A stretch of DNA of 64,000 nucleotides from Primulina eburnea (Eukaryota; Streptophyta; Magnoliopsida; Lamiales; Gesneriaceae): contig NC_133105.1 of assembly GCF_022965805.1 (NCBI RefSeq), positions 32,058,447-32,122,446 on the forward strand, written 5' to 3'. The notes below the pieces were generated by a model. That model did no database searches. It saw only the letters and a program-made list of their open reading frames with translations, and was not told the origin of the DNA. Below are positions 49,388 through 59,994 of this stretch, in pieces. Numbering within the stretch: the first letter of the stretch is position 1; the number at the start of each line of letters is the position of its first letter. A program made the translations under genes and the position numbers.

Positions 49388-50198
49388 TGTAATGCCCGTG
49401 ATGTGAATCTAGCCAGCCACTATGCATTCCAAGAACCAATCCCGAGAGGACGCTTGAAGATATTGAATATTGCCCTTCATCCAACCAATGAAAGCTTGGA
49501 AACAAGGCTCGAAGGGTTCGGGTTGCATCACAATCAAGTAGAGGATGACCGAGGCTACACGGACGAGTACACGGACCTGTACACGGGGTCCGTGTCCATC
49601 ACAATGGAGAATGAAGAAATCCGAGTGTACACGGACCCTGACCCGGGGGCCTACACGGGGTCCGTGTCCTTTACGAATTGGAGAGAATATTTTTCTTAAA
49701 TTAGAGTTTTAATTATTTTGGTTAGAGTTTTAATTATTTTGGCAAGTAGATTTGATATCTTTAAATATGAAATCTTTTATATTTAGGGTTTTATTACCTA
49801 TATATATGCTAGACTACCATGTAAACTTTTAACTTTTGTTCATTATTGAGTTTATGAAAACTTTCTTTGAGAATTCTCTCAAAAACAAGCTTAAGTTTGG
49901 TTATAACTTTTGCGTTGTATCAAATCAAACTTATCAAAAGATTTATCTTTTGTGGCGTTTGTCGATCGATTTTCACGAGGGTTGCCAAGGGCGGGTTATT
50001 TGGAGGTTCTCTTGAAACGCGATTGTTTCCCTTGTTGATTAATTGTTGCTAGACAGCGTGATCTAGAGGCGATTATCACACCTATCCATTACTTGTTTCA
50101 AAGATCGGGAAAACACAACCGTTTCTTTATTTCATCAAATCGAGGGCGTGACTCGGATTTTGAGCGCGTTTGCTTTTCGTGTTTGAAGAATCGCATCA
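49388..50198 (+). repeat. 811-bp LTR between a PPT and a PBS
   Basis: It starts TGTAATGCCCGTGATG right after a polypurine tract and ends GCATCA two bases before a primer binding site. It contains ACACGGGGTCCGTGT-type dyads (49555-49673) and a TATA box (TATATATATG, 49799-49808). It lacks the TGTTGTC hairpin and module of the other families and shows no similarity to the G1 5' LTR remnant. It may be the shared LTR of a tandem structure, or two elements may be joined within the first 14 bases (a second TGTG start lies at 49402). Confidence 0.6.
49555..49673 (+). repeat. GC-rich dyad cluster in the 49388 LTR
   Basis: Repeats of TACACGGAC and two ACACGGGGTCCGTGT dyads, about 130-240 bases upstream of the TATA box. 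Same placement as the clusters in the other LTR families but an unrelated sequence. Confidence 0.7.
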
Positions 50199-50200
50199 TT

Positions 50201-50212
50201 TGGTATCAGAGC
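50201..50212 (+). other. primer binding site after 49388 LTR
   Basis: TGGTATCAGAGC, initiator tRNA-Met type, two bases after the LTR end. No gag follows on this strand. Confidence 0.75.
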
Positions 50213-51077
50213 TCAAGGTTTTTGATTCAAGTAAGCGTATCCATTCAATTCTTCGTAGGATTTTCAATATCGATTTTCGTCTAGTGATTTCTACATATTT
50301 GTTGAATCCAAAAAAAAAAAAAATTTCGCGTTTACTGTTCATCGCCGACACTATTCATTTGTGTGGGGGCTAATTGTATGTCATTGACACACACACCACT
50401 TGATTTTTAGTAAGCTCAAAATGGGACACTAGGGATATTTCATGTTCATTTGGTAGGCTCGAAGGCTCAACGGTTTTAAAGATCGCCTAAATCATTCATA
50501 TGTCACATATTATCCGTATTTCGCCTCAAAAAGTGCTCAAACAAGTTCTAGATTACCGTCAATCCCTTAGTCATCTCATACAAACCAGTCACACGCAATT
50601 TTCAATCAAAATGATATATGAAATAGGTGCACGAAGAAAAAGTAAGCATCTCAATTAACTTTTAAGCTCAAAGGACTACAATTGACAGTAAACAAAGAAC
50701 ACATGCCCAAGGATGTTATGAAAGACTGCCTAGATTATTTCTAAGTCTGCAAAAGTGTCAATCAATGTCATGCAAGTTTTACCAAGAATCGGATTTTCCT
50801 CATCTATTTAGCATCATAGGCATGCAACTTTTCTCTAAGCAACAATAGTATCAATAAACACGACAGTGCAAAATATCTGTGACTCCTAGGTTCTCGTGAA
50901 CACATATAGATCTCATGACCACAATTCAATTTTCATCATCGGCCACACGTTTTACTTATCCATGACTTTTCCTAACAAATATAGAATGCAAAAAAGTAAA
51001 TAGAAACTAAATTAACTACTGAGCAATAAATTAAAAAAAAAATAAATTCAGGAAAATCTAAAAAGCAATTTTTTTAA
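50213..51077. other. AT-rich non-coding spacer
   Basis: I see no gene. A 13-base A-run lies near 50311 and an ACACACAC tract near 50390. The sequence is unlike any other part of the window and is probably the 3' untranslated part of whichever element owns the minus-strand ORF at 51386-52318. Confidence 0.5.
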
Positions 51078-51113
51078 CCCCCCGAACTTAAAGTATGCAT
51101 TGTTCTCAATGTA
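51078..51113 (-). other. TTGAGAACAATG...TTTAAGTTCGGGGGG motif
   Basis: On the minus strand this phrase lies just after the accessory ORF. It resembles the ATTGAGGACAATG...TTTAAGTTTGGGGG phrase that commonly follows coding regions of Athila-type plant gypsy elements (recalled from general knowledge, not searched). It suggests the ORF belongs to an Athila-like element on the minus strand. Confidence 0.45.
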
Positions 51114-51385
51114 TAGAAATGAAGAACATGACAACACATACCTCGCTCCCAAGTGTCAGAACTCGGGGCTCGAGTCATCGTTCGAAGCCTCTTCATCGTC
51201 ATCATCCATGGGTTGCGGTGGTGATAGAATTGGTGGTGGGTACTGTGGTGGCCAGACTGGATGTGGTGGATAGGGAACATCGTAGGTCCAGTCGGTGGGA
51301 AACGCTGGGCGAGCACTGATGTAAAGTCCATCATAAAAGACATGAAGGTACTAGTAGTGTGTCGGTGTTTAGCTTGCTCTTGGCA

Positions 51386-52318
51386 TTAGACCCGCATATC
51401 CTGTTCCAGTCGGAACATGCGATCTCCCAAACTTGATCGAGAGATTGAAGGTGGTGGTGGTGGCTGGCGTGCTCTAGCCCTCCTATTATAAGCTGCCCTG
51501 GCCTCTTGTCGTTCTATCTCGTCGCTAAAGCGCGAACGCTCTACCTCAAATACTGTGATTGGGCCCTTGGCTTTCAAGACCTGTTCATCGGCGCCCCATT
51601 GCACAACGGCATGAAGACATAAGGCGGTGATAGTATGTGCACAAGGGAGGCTGACGGTCATGAGTCCCGTGCCAGCACGCATGATATAGCTGTGAATGAG
51701 CTTCCCAAGATCGACGGTTCGCCCAGTCATGATGGCGTAAATCAACGCCACTTTGTCTTTTGTAATTTCAGTCTGATGGGAGGAGGGCATGATCCGTGAG
51801 AGAATAAAAGATGCCCAGCGACGTGGGTCACGACGTAAATCAGATTTCTTCAGTGTAACCGTGGAGCCCTGATTCAATCGCCACTCTGCACCCTCGATGC
51901 ACATGGTCCTGATAATCTGATCGTAGTTTACATCCCTAGTGATCAAATATGTGTACCTATCATTTTCAAACTCCGGCATATTGTAGATTGCATTAATGGT
52001 GGCCGAATCAAAATAGACGAGTTGCCCTCGAACCAAAACTCCGTATTCCTCATGTTTGATTCTCAAATTCGCATAAAATGCACGTACTACTGATATGACG
52101 GCGTCTCGCGGAGATTGTGCTATATCTACCCATCTTCGTCGCACAACTTCCTCAATTATATTACAATCAAGGTGTGTCATATCTAGCCCTCTTTCAGGAA
52201 TGATAGATCGAGACATGGAGCTCTCATATACCCGAAAGGCTTCCTCGTTCCAAAATTTGTTAGCATCGTAGGAACGAGACGAGGAAGCCCCATCCTTTGA
52301 CCTTTTTCTCGGCGGCAT
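51386..52318 (-). CDS. accessory ORF, putative plant transposon protein family
   Basis: 310 residues from ATG (MPPRKRSKDG). The N-terminus is basic and serine-rich. The central domain (about residues 30-220) has FYANL, VLVRGQLVYFD, INAIYNMPEFEN and a basic DLRRDPRRWASFI stretch. That pattern is what I associate with the 'putative plant transposon protein' domain found as an extra ORF in plant gypsy elements. A Pro-rich segment and a short RMFRLEQDMR helix end the frame. The next frame continues about 70 codons with a Pro-rich stretch (YPPHPVWPP) and an acidic tail (DDDDEEASNDDSSPEF, stop at 51156-51158), so the original protein was probably longer and lost by a frameshift near 51300-51390. 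No gag, RT or integrase adjoins it. Molecular function unknown. Confidence 0.65.
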   Translation of the reverse strand: MPPRKRSKDGASSSRSYDANKFWNEEAFRVYESSMSRSIIPERGLDMTHLDCNIIEEVVRRRWVDIAQSPRDAVISVVRAFYANLRIKHEEYGVLVRGQLVYFDSATINAIYNMPEFENDRYTYLITRDVNYDQIIRTMCIEGAEWRLNQGSTVTLKKSDLRRDPRRWASFILSRIMPSSHQTEITKDKVALIYAIMTGRTVDLGKLIHSYIMRAGTGLMTVSLPCAHTITALCLHAVVQWGADEQVLKAKGPITVFEVERSRFSDEIERQEARAAYNRRARARQPPPPPSISRSSLGDRMFRLEQDMRV

Positions 52319-52761
52319 AATATCCAATTCTTGTCACACCAATAATCAACACTATACACACAAAATTCACCTACAATTGCTTGAAATCCGAAAATTATGC
52401 CCAAATAATAATACGTGAAAGAAAGGTACCCTTGAGTGTAGATAAATAACCGGAGATGACAGTAGGTGACACTCGGCAGCAAGAGGAAGCTGCGGCGGCG
52501 GCGGCGCTGGGCGGAGACGGCGACATCGTTTGAAGCTTGCTTGTAGTTGATTTGAAAGAAGGAGTTGAATTGATTTATGGAGGTGGTGGAGTATGAGTTG
52601 GAGATAGAGATTTGTGGAGAGGACTGAAATTGGGTGTGATTTGGGTAGGGGATGAAGTTTGGTGGAGAGACAAATCGAGGGAGGCGGCTGTGGTGTGGAG
52701 GAGAATGTGTTTTCTGTGTGAAAAATTCGGTGGGTAGGGTTTAAAAAAAAATTCGCTGTTC
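52319..52761 (-). promoter_or_regulatory. possible 5' leader of the accessory ORF
   Basis: Read on the minus strand this is a CT-rich, ATG-poor stretch resembling a plant 5' untranslated region. It has a GCCGCCGCCGCCGC run at about 52494 and a possible small upstream exon: an ATG near 52527, and a GT splice-donor-like site after CACTCAAGG near 52432. The right edge is the truncation point of the G4 LTR. Splicing is speculative. Confidence 0.35.
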
Positions 52762-54305
52762 AGATGACCATTGAGTTAAACAAGGAAGGAGCTAAATGAG
52801 CTAAAGGTTTGGACAAATTAATTATGCAAGAAATAACCTTTGAGTAAACCCATGAAGGAGCTAAGGGAGGAGCTAAAGGACTAAGACATATTAATGATGC
52901 AGGAAATGACCCTTTAGAAAACCAAAGTGACAATTAAGGAATGCATGAGATTTTGAACCATCATAATGATCACATTCAAACCTTTTCTTGGACCCCAAGT
53001 GTTGACCAAGGTGGCTAGGTGGAAAGCCTTTTTGGCACCTATAAATATGGCATCTAGGTTAAGAGAAAACACACCACCAAGCCTACAAGAAATTTCGGCT
53101 CTTTTCCCCTCACCCTAAACCATTCGGCCGAGCAAGCAAGAAGAAAGGAGGAAAGATTTTCATGCAGTTCAGAGTTGTTTTTCCGTGTCGAAATGCTGCT
53201 GAATCGAAGACATAAACTGCTCAAGTTTTACATCGAAGTGCTGCCGAAATTTCGAGGGACAAATTCGTGCCAAAGTTTGCATTTTCGAATCTACCTCCAA
53301 ATCTGTAAGTGGGCTTTTGATATGTATTCGTTTGTATTTTTAAACTTGAATATGTATATCATGACATGCATGTATGTGTGTCTTCATTTTCGAAAATTGC
53401 TAAGACATTCTGTTTAAAATTTCGATCGATTATGTGTTCTCTTCTATGCTTCGAAATTCTTTGATTCCGCTGTGTCAGTATGAAAACTCTGAAATCTGAA
53501 AATCTGAAAAGTTCTGTCTGATAAGTCTGAAATCTTTGTTGCACTGTTACGATTCGAATTTGAAATGGAACGAGAATTGTGATTCTGTCTGGCCCCCATT
53601 GGTGGGTATAAAACCATGTTCTGTTCGGCCCCCATTGGTGGGTATAAAACCATGTTCTGTTCGGCCCCCATTGGTGGGTATAAAACCATGTTCTGTCTGG
53701 CCCCCATTGGTGGGTATAAAACCATGTTCTGGCCTCACCCCTTAGAGGACTAACATATTGGGGACAATTTGAACATGGAAATGAGATGAGTAACAGTGTT
53801 CTGTCTGTTCTGATATGTTCTGTTCCGAATTGAAATGATCTGTATTGCTTCTGTTTTGTTCTGAATCATTTGATAAGTTATGTCTCTTATTCGATTCGTT
53901 TCCGTTGTGCCAAGTTAAGAATATTAGTTTTGAAAGTATGTTAAAGAAATGTTTTAAGGAATTAAGTTCTATATGTATCTTTGGAATCGATCGACCCCCA
54001 CTTGCTGAGTGTTTCCCAAAACACTCACCCCTTACAAATTTCAGATAAGAATGAGGAGCAACTGAATGAGGAAGAGCAAGATGCTTTCTGGGGTTGGTAA
54101 ATCAGAGATCAAGATCAGAATTCAACATTTACTTTTCTTTCGTTTCCGCTATTAGAAACTCTGATGTATTTTATTCCTTTGTCATTGTAAGACAATATTT
54201 CATTTATAAAAAGACTGGTTTGATTTGATACGAGGCTTTATTGTTTTCAATTTAATTGTTAAACAATGCCGGATGTCACCGATGCTTCGGACTCGGGGCG
54301 TGACA
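52762..54305 (+). repeat. G4 5' LTR, left end missing
   Basis: It matches 58437-59480 and continues to CGGGGCGTGACA. About 420 bases at the left, present at 58019-58437, are missing. It contains a TATA box (TATAAATA, 53040-53047), a four-unit tandem repeat (53591-53732) and a stem-loop GAGTGTTT-CCCA-AAACACTC (54007-54026) near its end. The stem-loop is placed like the terminal hairpin of the other families but has a different sequence. Confidence 0.85.
53591..53732 (+). repeat. 36-bp tandem repeat, 4 units
   Basis: The unit begins GGCCCCCATTGGTGGGTATA and ends CATGTTCTGTTC. Each unit has a TATAAAA word. It lies about 550 bases downstream of the real TATA box. The other LTR has five units. 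Confidence 0.9.
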
Positions 54306-54311
54306 TTTAAG

Positions 54312-54324
54312 TGGTATCAGAGCC
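54312..54324 (+). other. G4 primer binding site
   Basis: TGGTATCAGAGCC, six bases after the LTR end, initiator tRNA-Met type. Confidence 0.85.
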
Positions 54325-55850
54325 ACCAGGTTCATAATCCCGCTGGGATTTTGACAGACAAAATTTGACGAAGTCAAATTTTGGCAAAAGCCTAGTGCAT
54401 TCTGAAACAAATTCTCATTCTTTCCAAAATTCTTTGAGAAATTCGAAATCTATTTCCTTCAATCGTTCTACAAACTATTAGTATCGAAAATCCCACGACA
54501 ACATTGTTTGTGCCTTTCTATCCTTTGTTGGATTCTGAAATTTTACCTCAACGGATGCCTTCGTGCTCGTGCTCAATCCGTCCTTCGCAAGCTTCAACAT
54601 ACCATTGAAAACCAAACACGAGAGATTGCAACCCTGAAGGATCAGCTCGCTTGAGAAAAACAAGAGAACAAGAACTCGTAAAGATTAAGAACCTACTGCA
54701 AACTGACATACAACGTCTCACCCATCACCTTGATTGAGCAGGAGCCAGCTCACCCTAACCCTGTGTAAATGGTACGACTAGTTTCCCTTAGCCGAGAGTG
54801 ATAATAAGGATTGGAACTGAGAAGGATATTGCCAACCGCTCTCGTCATCGACACGAAGACCTTGCTAGAAAGCAAGAACGTTACATCTCCAAGCTTCATG
54901 GTGATATGGATAGAATGCAAGAACAACATAACTATATGCACCTTGTCATGGAAAACATGGAAGAAGAAGAAGAAGAAGAAGAAGAAACACCTATGGAAGT
55001 AGTGGAAAAAGAACAGTGATGATGAAGAGATGATAAGGTAGGCTGGGCTAGTATTATGGTTAAAAGATATGAAAAGAAATAAGTGTAACATTCTTTCAGG
55101 ATGTACAGAGATAAGTTGAATTATATTTTTGGGAACATACATATCAGAGATAATTTGACTTATATTTTTGGGAATACAAATACTCTGATATGAGTTGACT
55201 TACATTTGGGAATTTACTTATCGAAGATAAGCTTCCGACTTAAGATGAAATGTTTGACTCGTGGATAATAAATTATTTATGAAAATATGAGATAAGAATT
55301 ATATAAGTTCGATATTCGGACGTAGAAGTTGATTTTTGTGTCAATAATTAGCGGGTATGGACATAATTTGGGATGTTAAGCAATAAATTTAAAAATGTAG
55401 GATTTTGGAATGTTTAATGAAGATAAGAAACAATAACTTAAGGAATTATGGTCATTACCTTAGGTAAATAAAGAGAGTTATGAGATATTGGTGGACATCG
55501 AGGGAAGTATAGCATGCATAATAAGTTCTGACTCTTTTTATAGTAAAAAAGAAAAATAGGGGAAAGATTTGTGGAGAAAGACATCCAACAAAACTTGTTT
55601 GTATTAAAGCATGTTAGGCTCATAGTTTTGATTAAAGACATTTAGTAAAAGAAGAATTGTTTGAGGAATTAGTTTCTTCCATACAAGGTTGAAAGAAATT
55701 TTAACCAAGTTATTGGGACTTAAGTCAATAGGCTGATAAGGAGTTATGTTCTAAGATTCTATATTGGTTTTAAGTTTTGAGATATTAATCGTGATAATTT
55801 TAAGATAGAATAAAAATAAGTATGAATACGCATATTCAGTGCCGATTTTA
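54325..55850 (+). other. G4 leader / eroded gag region
   Basis: AT-rich with no recognisable gag. A 73-codon frame at 54798-55019 (HRHEDLARKQERYISKLHG..., Glu-rich end) looks like a charged coiled-coil, but its acidic run comes from a GAA microsatellite at 54958-54986. I do not call it a gene. The rest holds only short chance frames. Confidence 0.5.
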
Positions 55851-57999
55851 TTCAGTGTACTATGGGAATTGATTGGACAAGAATCATGCAATGGTAGATT
55901 GTCAGGATAAGAATTCCAAACTCCAATCCAACAATAAATTGTATTTCATGGGCAAAGATAAGGAACAGAAATCCTTCCTTTATGCTTCTCAGACCTAGAA
56001 AGCCTTGGAGTATAGCTAAGAAGTCTAGCTCGCAATAATGAGAGAAGAAAAAGAAGGAATTTAGCTCAAGGTATAAAATATTCCTGTGGTACGAAAGTTC
56101 CTGAAAGCGTTATTTTGAATTATCTCAGACTGTGAAGTAAAATTCGAAAGTAACTTGATAGCTCGTGCTACACTAAACTCTAAAGAACCCTGGCGGAAGG
56201 CTTCAGTTGAACTCAATGAGCTAAAAGTTCGATTCCAAGATTTGTTAGACAAAAACAAATCAGACCAAGTTCTTCTCCTTGGAGAGATTCCATTTTATTG
56301 GTACAGAAGAATGGTGAAAGCACAAGATAGTGTGTCGATCTACAAAGAACTCAATAAGATCAAGAACAAATGTCATCCTTCAAGAATAAATGACCTTTTC
56401 AATAAGTTAAAAGGAGCTAAGATCTTTTCGAAGCTCTATCTAAGGTCGGACTACCACAATTGAAGGCCAAGGTAGAGAATATTCCTAAAACAGCCTTAAA
56501 AAGAAAAAGGCTATGGACACTATGAGTTCATAATAATTCCTTTTGACCAATGCTCCAACAACATTCATAGAACTCATGAACAGAGTGTTCCAGAAATTCC
56601 TCGACAAGTTTGTGGAAGCATTTATTGATGATATTCTTGAATATTCAGCAAGTAAGGAAGACCGCAAGGAAGATCTTCGTTCTGATCTGCAGATGCTCAG
56701 AGAAGAATAACTATGTACTAAATTTGAATTTTGACTAAAAAGAGTCACATTCCTGAGTCATATAATCTCTGAAATGAGCATATCAGTGGGTCACAAGAAG
56801 GTGGAGACAGTAAGGGATTGACCTTGATCGAATACTGGAATAGTAAATTTGAAGTTTTTGGGATTTGTTGTCTATTAAGAAAATGTGTTGAAGGATTTTC
56901 TTCCGCTCACCAAGCTCACTCAGAAGAACTCTAAATTTAATTAGAGTGAAGAATGTGAGAAGAGTTTTTAGATCTAGAAAAAGAAACTCGTCTCTACGCC
57001 ATTATTAGTACTTCCCGAATAAACCAGGAATTTCACCATTTACAATGATACATCAAAAGAGGATTGTGATGTGTTCTCATTCAAGAGAGGGCAAGTAATT
57101 GCCTATGCATCAATGAAATTAAAATAATGTGAGCAAAATTATCCAACACATGATATTGAATTAGCCACAATTTTATTTGAGTCAAGATCCAGAGAATCAA
57201 TTTCTTTGGTTTCAAATGTGTGAAATTTATCGATCATCAAAGCCTTAAGTAATGTTTTCACAAAAGGAATTAAAAATGAGGCAAAGATGGTAGATCGAAC
57301 TATTGAAGATATTGTTAGGGCATGTGCCATGGACCTCGGAGGAATTAAATAAACACTTCCTTTGATTGAATTTGCCGATAACAATAATTATCATGGAAGT
57401 ATCGAAATCAGAGAGAAAGCTATCATGATACTTGAATTGTAGATAAAGTAGCTATTATCAAGGAAAAACGCAAGGCAGCTCATTATCAATAAAAGAGCTG
57501 GGCTAATTTAAAGTGAAAACCGTTGGAGTTTGAAAGTGGTGTGAAAGCATATGTTAAAGTTTCCCCTATGAAAGGAGTGGTTCGATTCAGCAAATCTAGA
57601 AAGATAACTCCAAGATATGTCGGACCCTTCGAAATACTGAGGAAAATGGGAAACCTAGATTATCTGCACGGTCTTTACCTCCAGACAAGTCAAAGATTGA
57701 CAATGTCTTCCACATCTCACAGCTAAGGAAGTATGTCTCATATCCAAGTAGCATTCCTGAAGTTGAACTGCTACTAATCAAAGGAAATGTGACGAGGAAA
57801 TGAAATATGAAGAAGTCCCTATTCGAGTAATGGACACCAAAAAAACCAAGTGCTAAGATGCCGAACAATTCCATATGTCAAGATACAATGGTCAAATCAT
57901 ATGGAACGAGAAGCAACTTGGGAATTTGAAGAAAGTATGCGCACTCGGCACTCTCATCACTTTAAAATTCTAGCTAACTAGAGTTTCGAGGACGAAACT
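55851..57999 (+). pseudogene. G4 gypsy pol remnants
   Basis: A protease end (GIDWTRI near 55868) is followed by an RT N-terminal part at 56155-56463 (ELKVRFQDLLDKNK ... SKLYLRSDYHN, matching the RT lead-in of G2). The RT catalytic area is at about 56500-56760 (FIDDILEYS). RNase H remnants lie at about 56880-57180. Integrase remnants lie at about 57360-57420 (LIEFADNNNYHGS) and 57523-57726 (KVSPMKGVVRF ... YVGPFEIL), and a chromodomain-like tail at about 57880-57980 (REATWEFEE). Multiple stops and frameshifts are present, and the first half of integrase is largely deleted. Confidence 0.8.
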
Positions 58000-58018
58000 T
58001 CCAATAAGGAGGGTGGGA
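57982..58018 (+). other. G4 pre-PPT stem-loop and polypurine tract
   Basis: AGTTTCG-AGGA-CGAAACT (57982-57999), then AAGGAGGGTGGGA (58006-58018) touching the LTR. Confidence 0.8.
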
Positions 58019-59480
58019 TGTGAGAACCCGGATTTTTCGAAGCAAAGAACCTCATAAAGCTCGGAAAGTAGTTCAAAAAGAAGCCAAGGCAATGCAAAAC
58101 CTTGAGAATTGAGGGTACGTCGCTCAGAAGAGGAAACTCTCAGCTCACAAGCTAAAACCCTCAGCTGAAGGAAACTCCAAGATTCTTGGAAAAGAAACCC
58201 TTAGCTCAAAATCTAAAATCCTTAGTTCAAGGAAGTTCATTCATTCTTGGGGAGTAAACCCCTAGCTCATGAGCTCGATCTTTCAGCTCGAAGAAGCTCA
58301 TCCTTTCTTGTCCTAAAAGAACCAAAATGGAGCAAGGAGAAGAGCTATAGGGATTGGACAAGTTTAATGTGCAAGAAACGACCTTTGAGTTAACCAAGAA
58401 GAGGAGCTAAAGGTTTGGACAAACTTATTGTGCAAGAGATGACCATTGAGTTAACCAAGGAAGGAGCTAAATGAGCTAAAGGTTTGGACAAATTAATTAT
58501 GCAAGAAATAACCTTTGAGTAAACCCATGAAGGAGCTAAGGGAGGAGCTAAAGGACTAAGACATATTAATGATGCAGGAAATGACCCTTTAGAAAACCAA
58601 AGTGACAATTAAGGAATGCATGAGATTTTGAGCCATCATAATGATCACATTCAAACCTTTTCTTGGACCCCAAGTGTTGACCAAGGTGGCTAGGTGGAAA
58701 GCCTTTTTGGCACCTATAAATATGGCATCTAGGTTGAGAGAAAACACACCACCAAGCCTACAAGAAATTTCGGCTCTTTTCCCCTCACCCTAAACCATTC
58801 GGCCGAGCAAGCAAGAAGAAAGGAGGAAAGATTTTCATGCAGTTCAGAGTTGTTTTTCCGTGTCGAAATGCTGCTGAATCGAAGACATAAACTGCTCAAG
58901 TTTTACATCGAAGTGCTGCAGAAATTTCGAGGGACAAATTCGTGCCAAAGTTTGCATTTTCGAATCTACCTCCAAATCTGTAAGTGGGCTTTTGATATGT
59001 ATTCGTTTGTATTTTTAAACTTGAATATGTATATCATGACATGCATGTATGTGTGTCATCATTTTCGAAAATTTCTAAGACATTCTGTTTAAAATTTCGA
59101 TCGATTATGTGTTCTCTTCTATGCTTCGAAATTCTTTGATTCCGCTGTGTCAGTATGAAAACTCTGAAATCTGAAAATCTGAAAAGTTCTGTCTGATAAG
59201 TCTGAAATCTTTGTTGCACTGTTACGATTCGAATTTGAAATGGGACGAGAATTGTGATTCTGTCTGGCCCCCATTGGTGGGTATAAAACCATGTTCTGTT
59301 CGGCCCCCATTGGTGGGTATAAAACCATGTTCCGTTCGGCCCCCATTGGTGGGTATAAAACCATGTTCTGTTCGGCCCCCATTGGTGGGTATAAAACCAT
59401 GTTCTGTCTGGCCCCCATTGGTGGGTATAAAACCATGTTCTGGCCTCACCCCTTAGAGGACTAACATATTGGGGACAATT
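58019..59480 (+). repeat. G4 3' LTR, interrupted by G3
   Basis: It starts TGTGAGAACCCGG after the polypurine tract. Repeated 'GGAGCTAAAGG...GCAAGAAATGACC' phrases lie at about 58370-58590. TATA box at 58715-58722 and five 36-bp units at 59266-59443. At 59480 G3 begins; the remaining LTR end lies outside the window. Confidence 0.85.
59266..59443 (+). repeat. 36-bp tandem repeat, 5 units
   Basis: Same unit as 53591-53732 with one more copy; the second unit ends CATGTTCCGTTC. The unit-number difference between LTRs shows expansion or contraction after insertion or in another copy. Confidence 0.9.
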
Positions 59481-59994
59481 TGTGGGGACTCGGGCTCTAA
59501 CTCAATTCTTTTGGGATTTAATTGGATCTTTGTTCGAAAATGTGGGTCAAAAATTTGCCTTTAACATTAATTCAAATGTATAGATAAAGCATAGCATGTC
59601 GTTAACTAAAATAAACAACATAATGTACATACATGTCTGTCTAATATAACCATACACTAGTGTTCGAATCTCAAATACAAGTAGTTCAAATCTAAACAGA
59701 AACTACTGGTAATCTGCTGCTACACCCGGCATCACCACGCTATCAACTCTCTCATCCTCGTCGTGACCCTGATCCTGCCCCACCTGTTGCCATGCACACA
59801 TACAGACACGACAACAGCCGGATAACTCCGGTGAGAACATATCCCAGTATAAAACATGGATGCATGCAATGTCATAATCATGTACAAAAGCATGGAATAT
59901 ATCAAGTAACATGAATAAAATCTAAACATGTAGAAGAATACAAATCTGTATTCAACATTCAAATCTTGACTCGACTCTTTTCTAATCTAGGGAT

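Larger units (their letters stand above)
52762..59480 (+). mobile_element. G4: decayed Ty3/gypsy element
   Basis: Plus strand: 5' LTR (truncated on the left), primer binding site, long AT-rich internal region with pol remnants, polypurine tract and 3' LTR cut by G3. No gag is recognisable and every pol domain carries many stops. It is the oldest-looking element in the window. Confidence 0.85.

Noticed and set aside
53591..53732. CRISPR-like direct repeats
   Set aside because: Units are contiguous with no unique spacers, in a plant retrotransposon LTR.
53444..53745. Repetitive frames reading MVLYPPMGA or FIPTNGGRTEHG (also at 59119-59456)
   Set aside because: 36 is divisible by three, so any tandem 36-bp unit without stops gives repeated frames; they lie inside an LTR.
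54798..55019. 73-codon Glu-rich frame in G4
   Set aside because: The acidic run is a GAA microsatellite and there is no match to gag; at most a gag relic.
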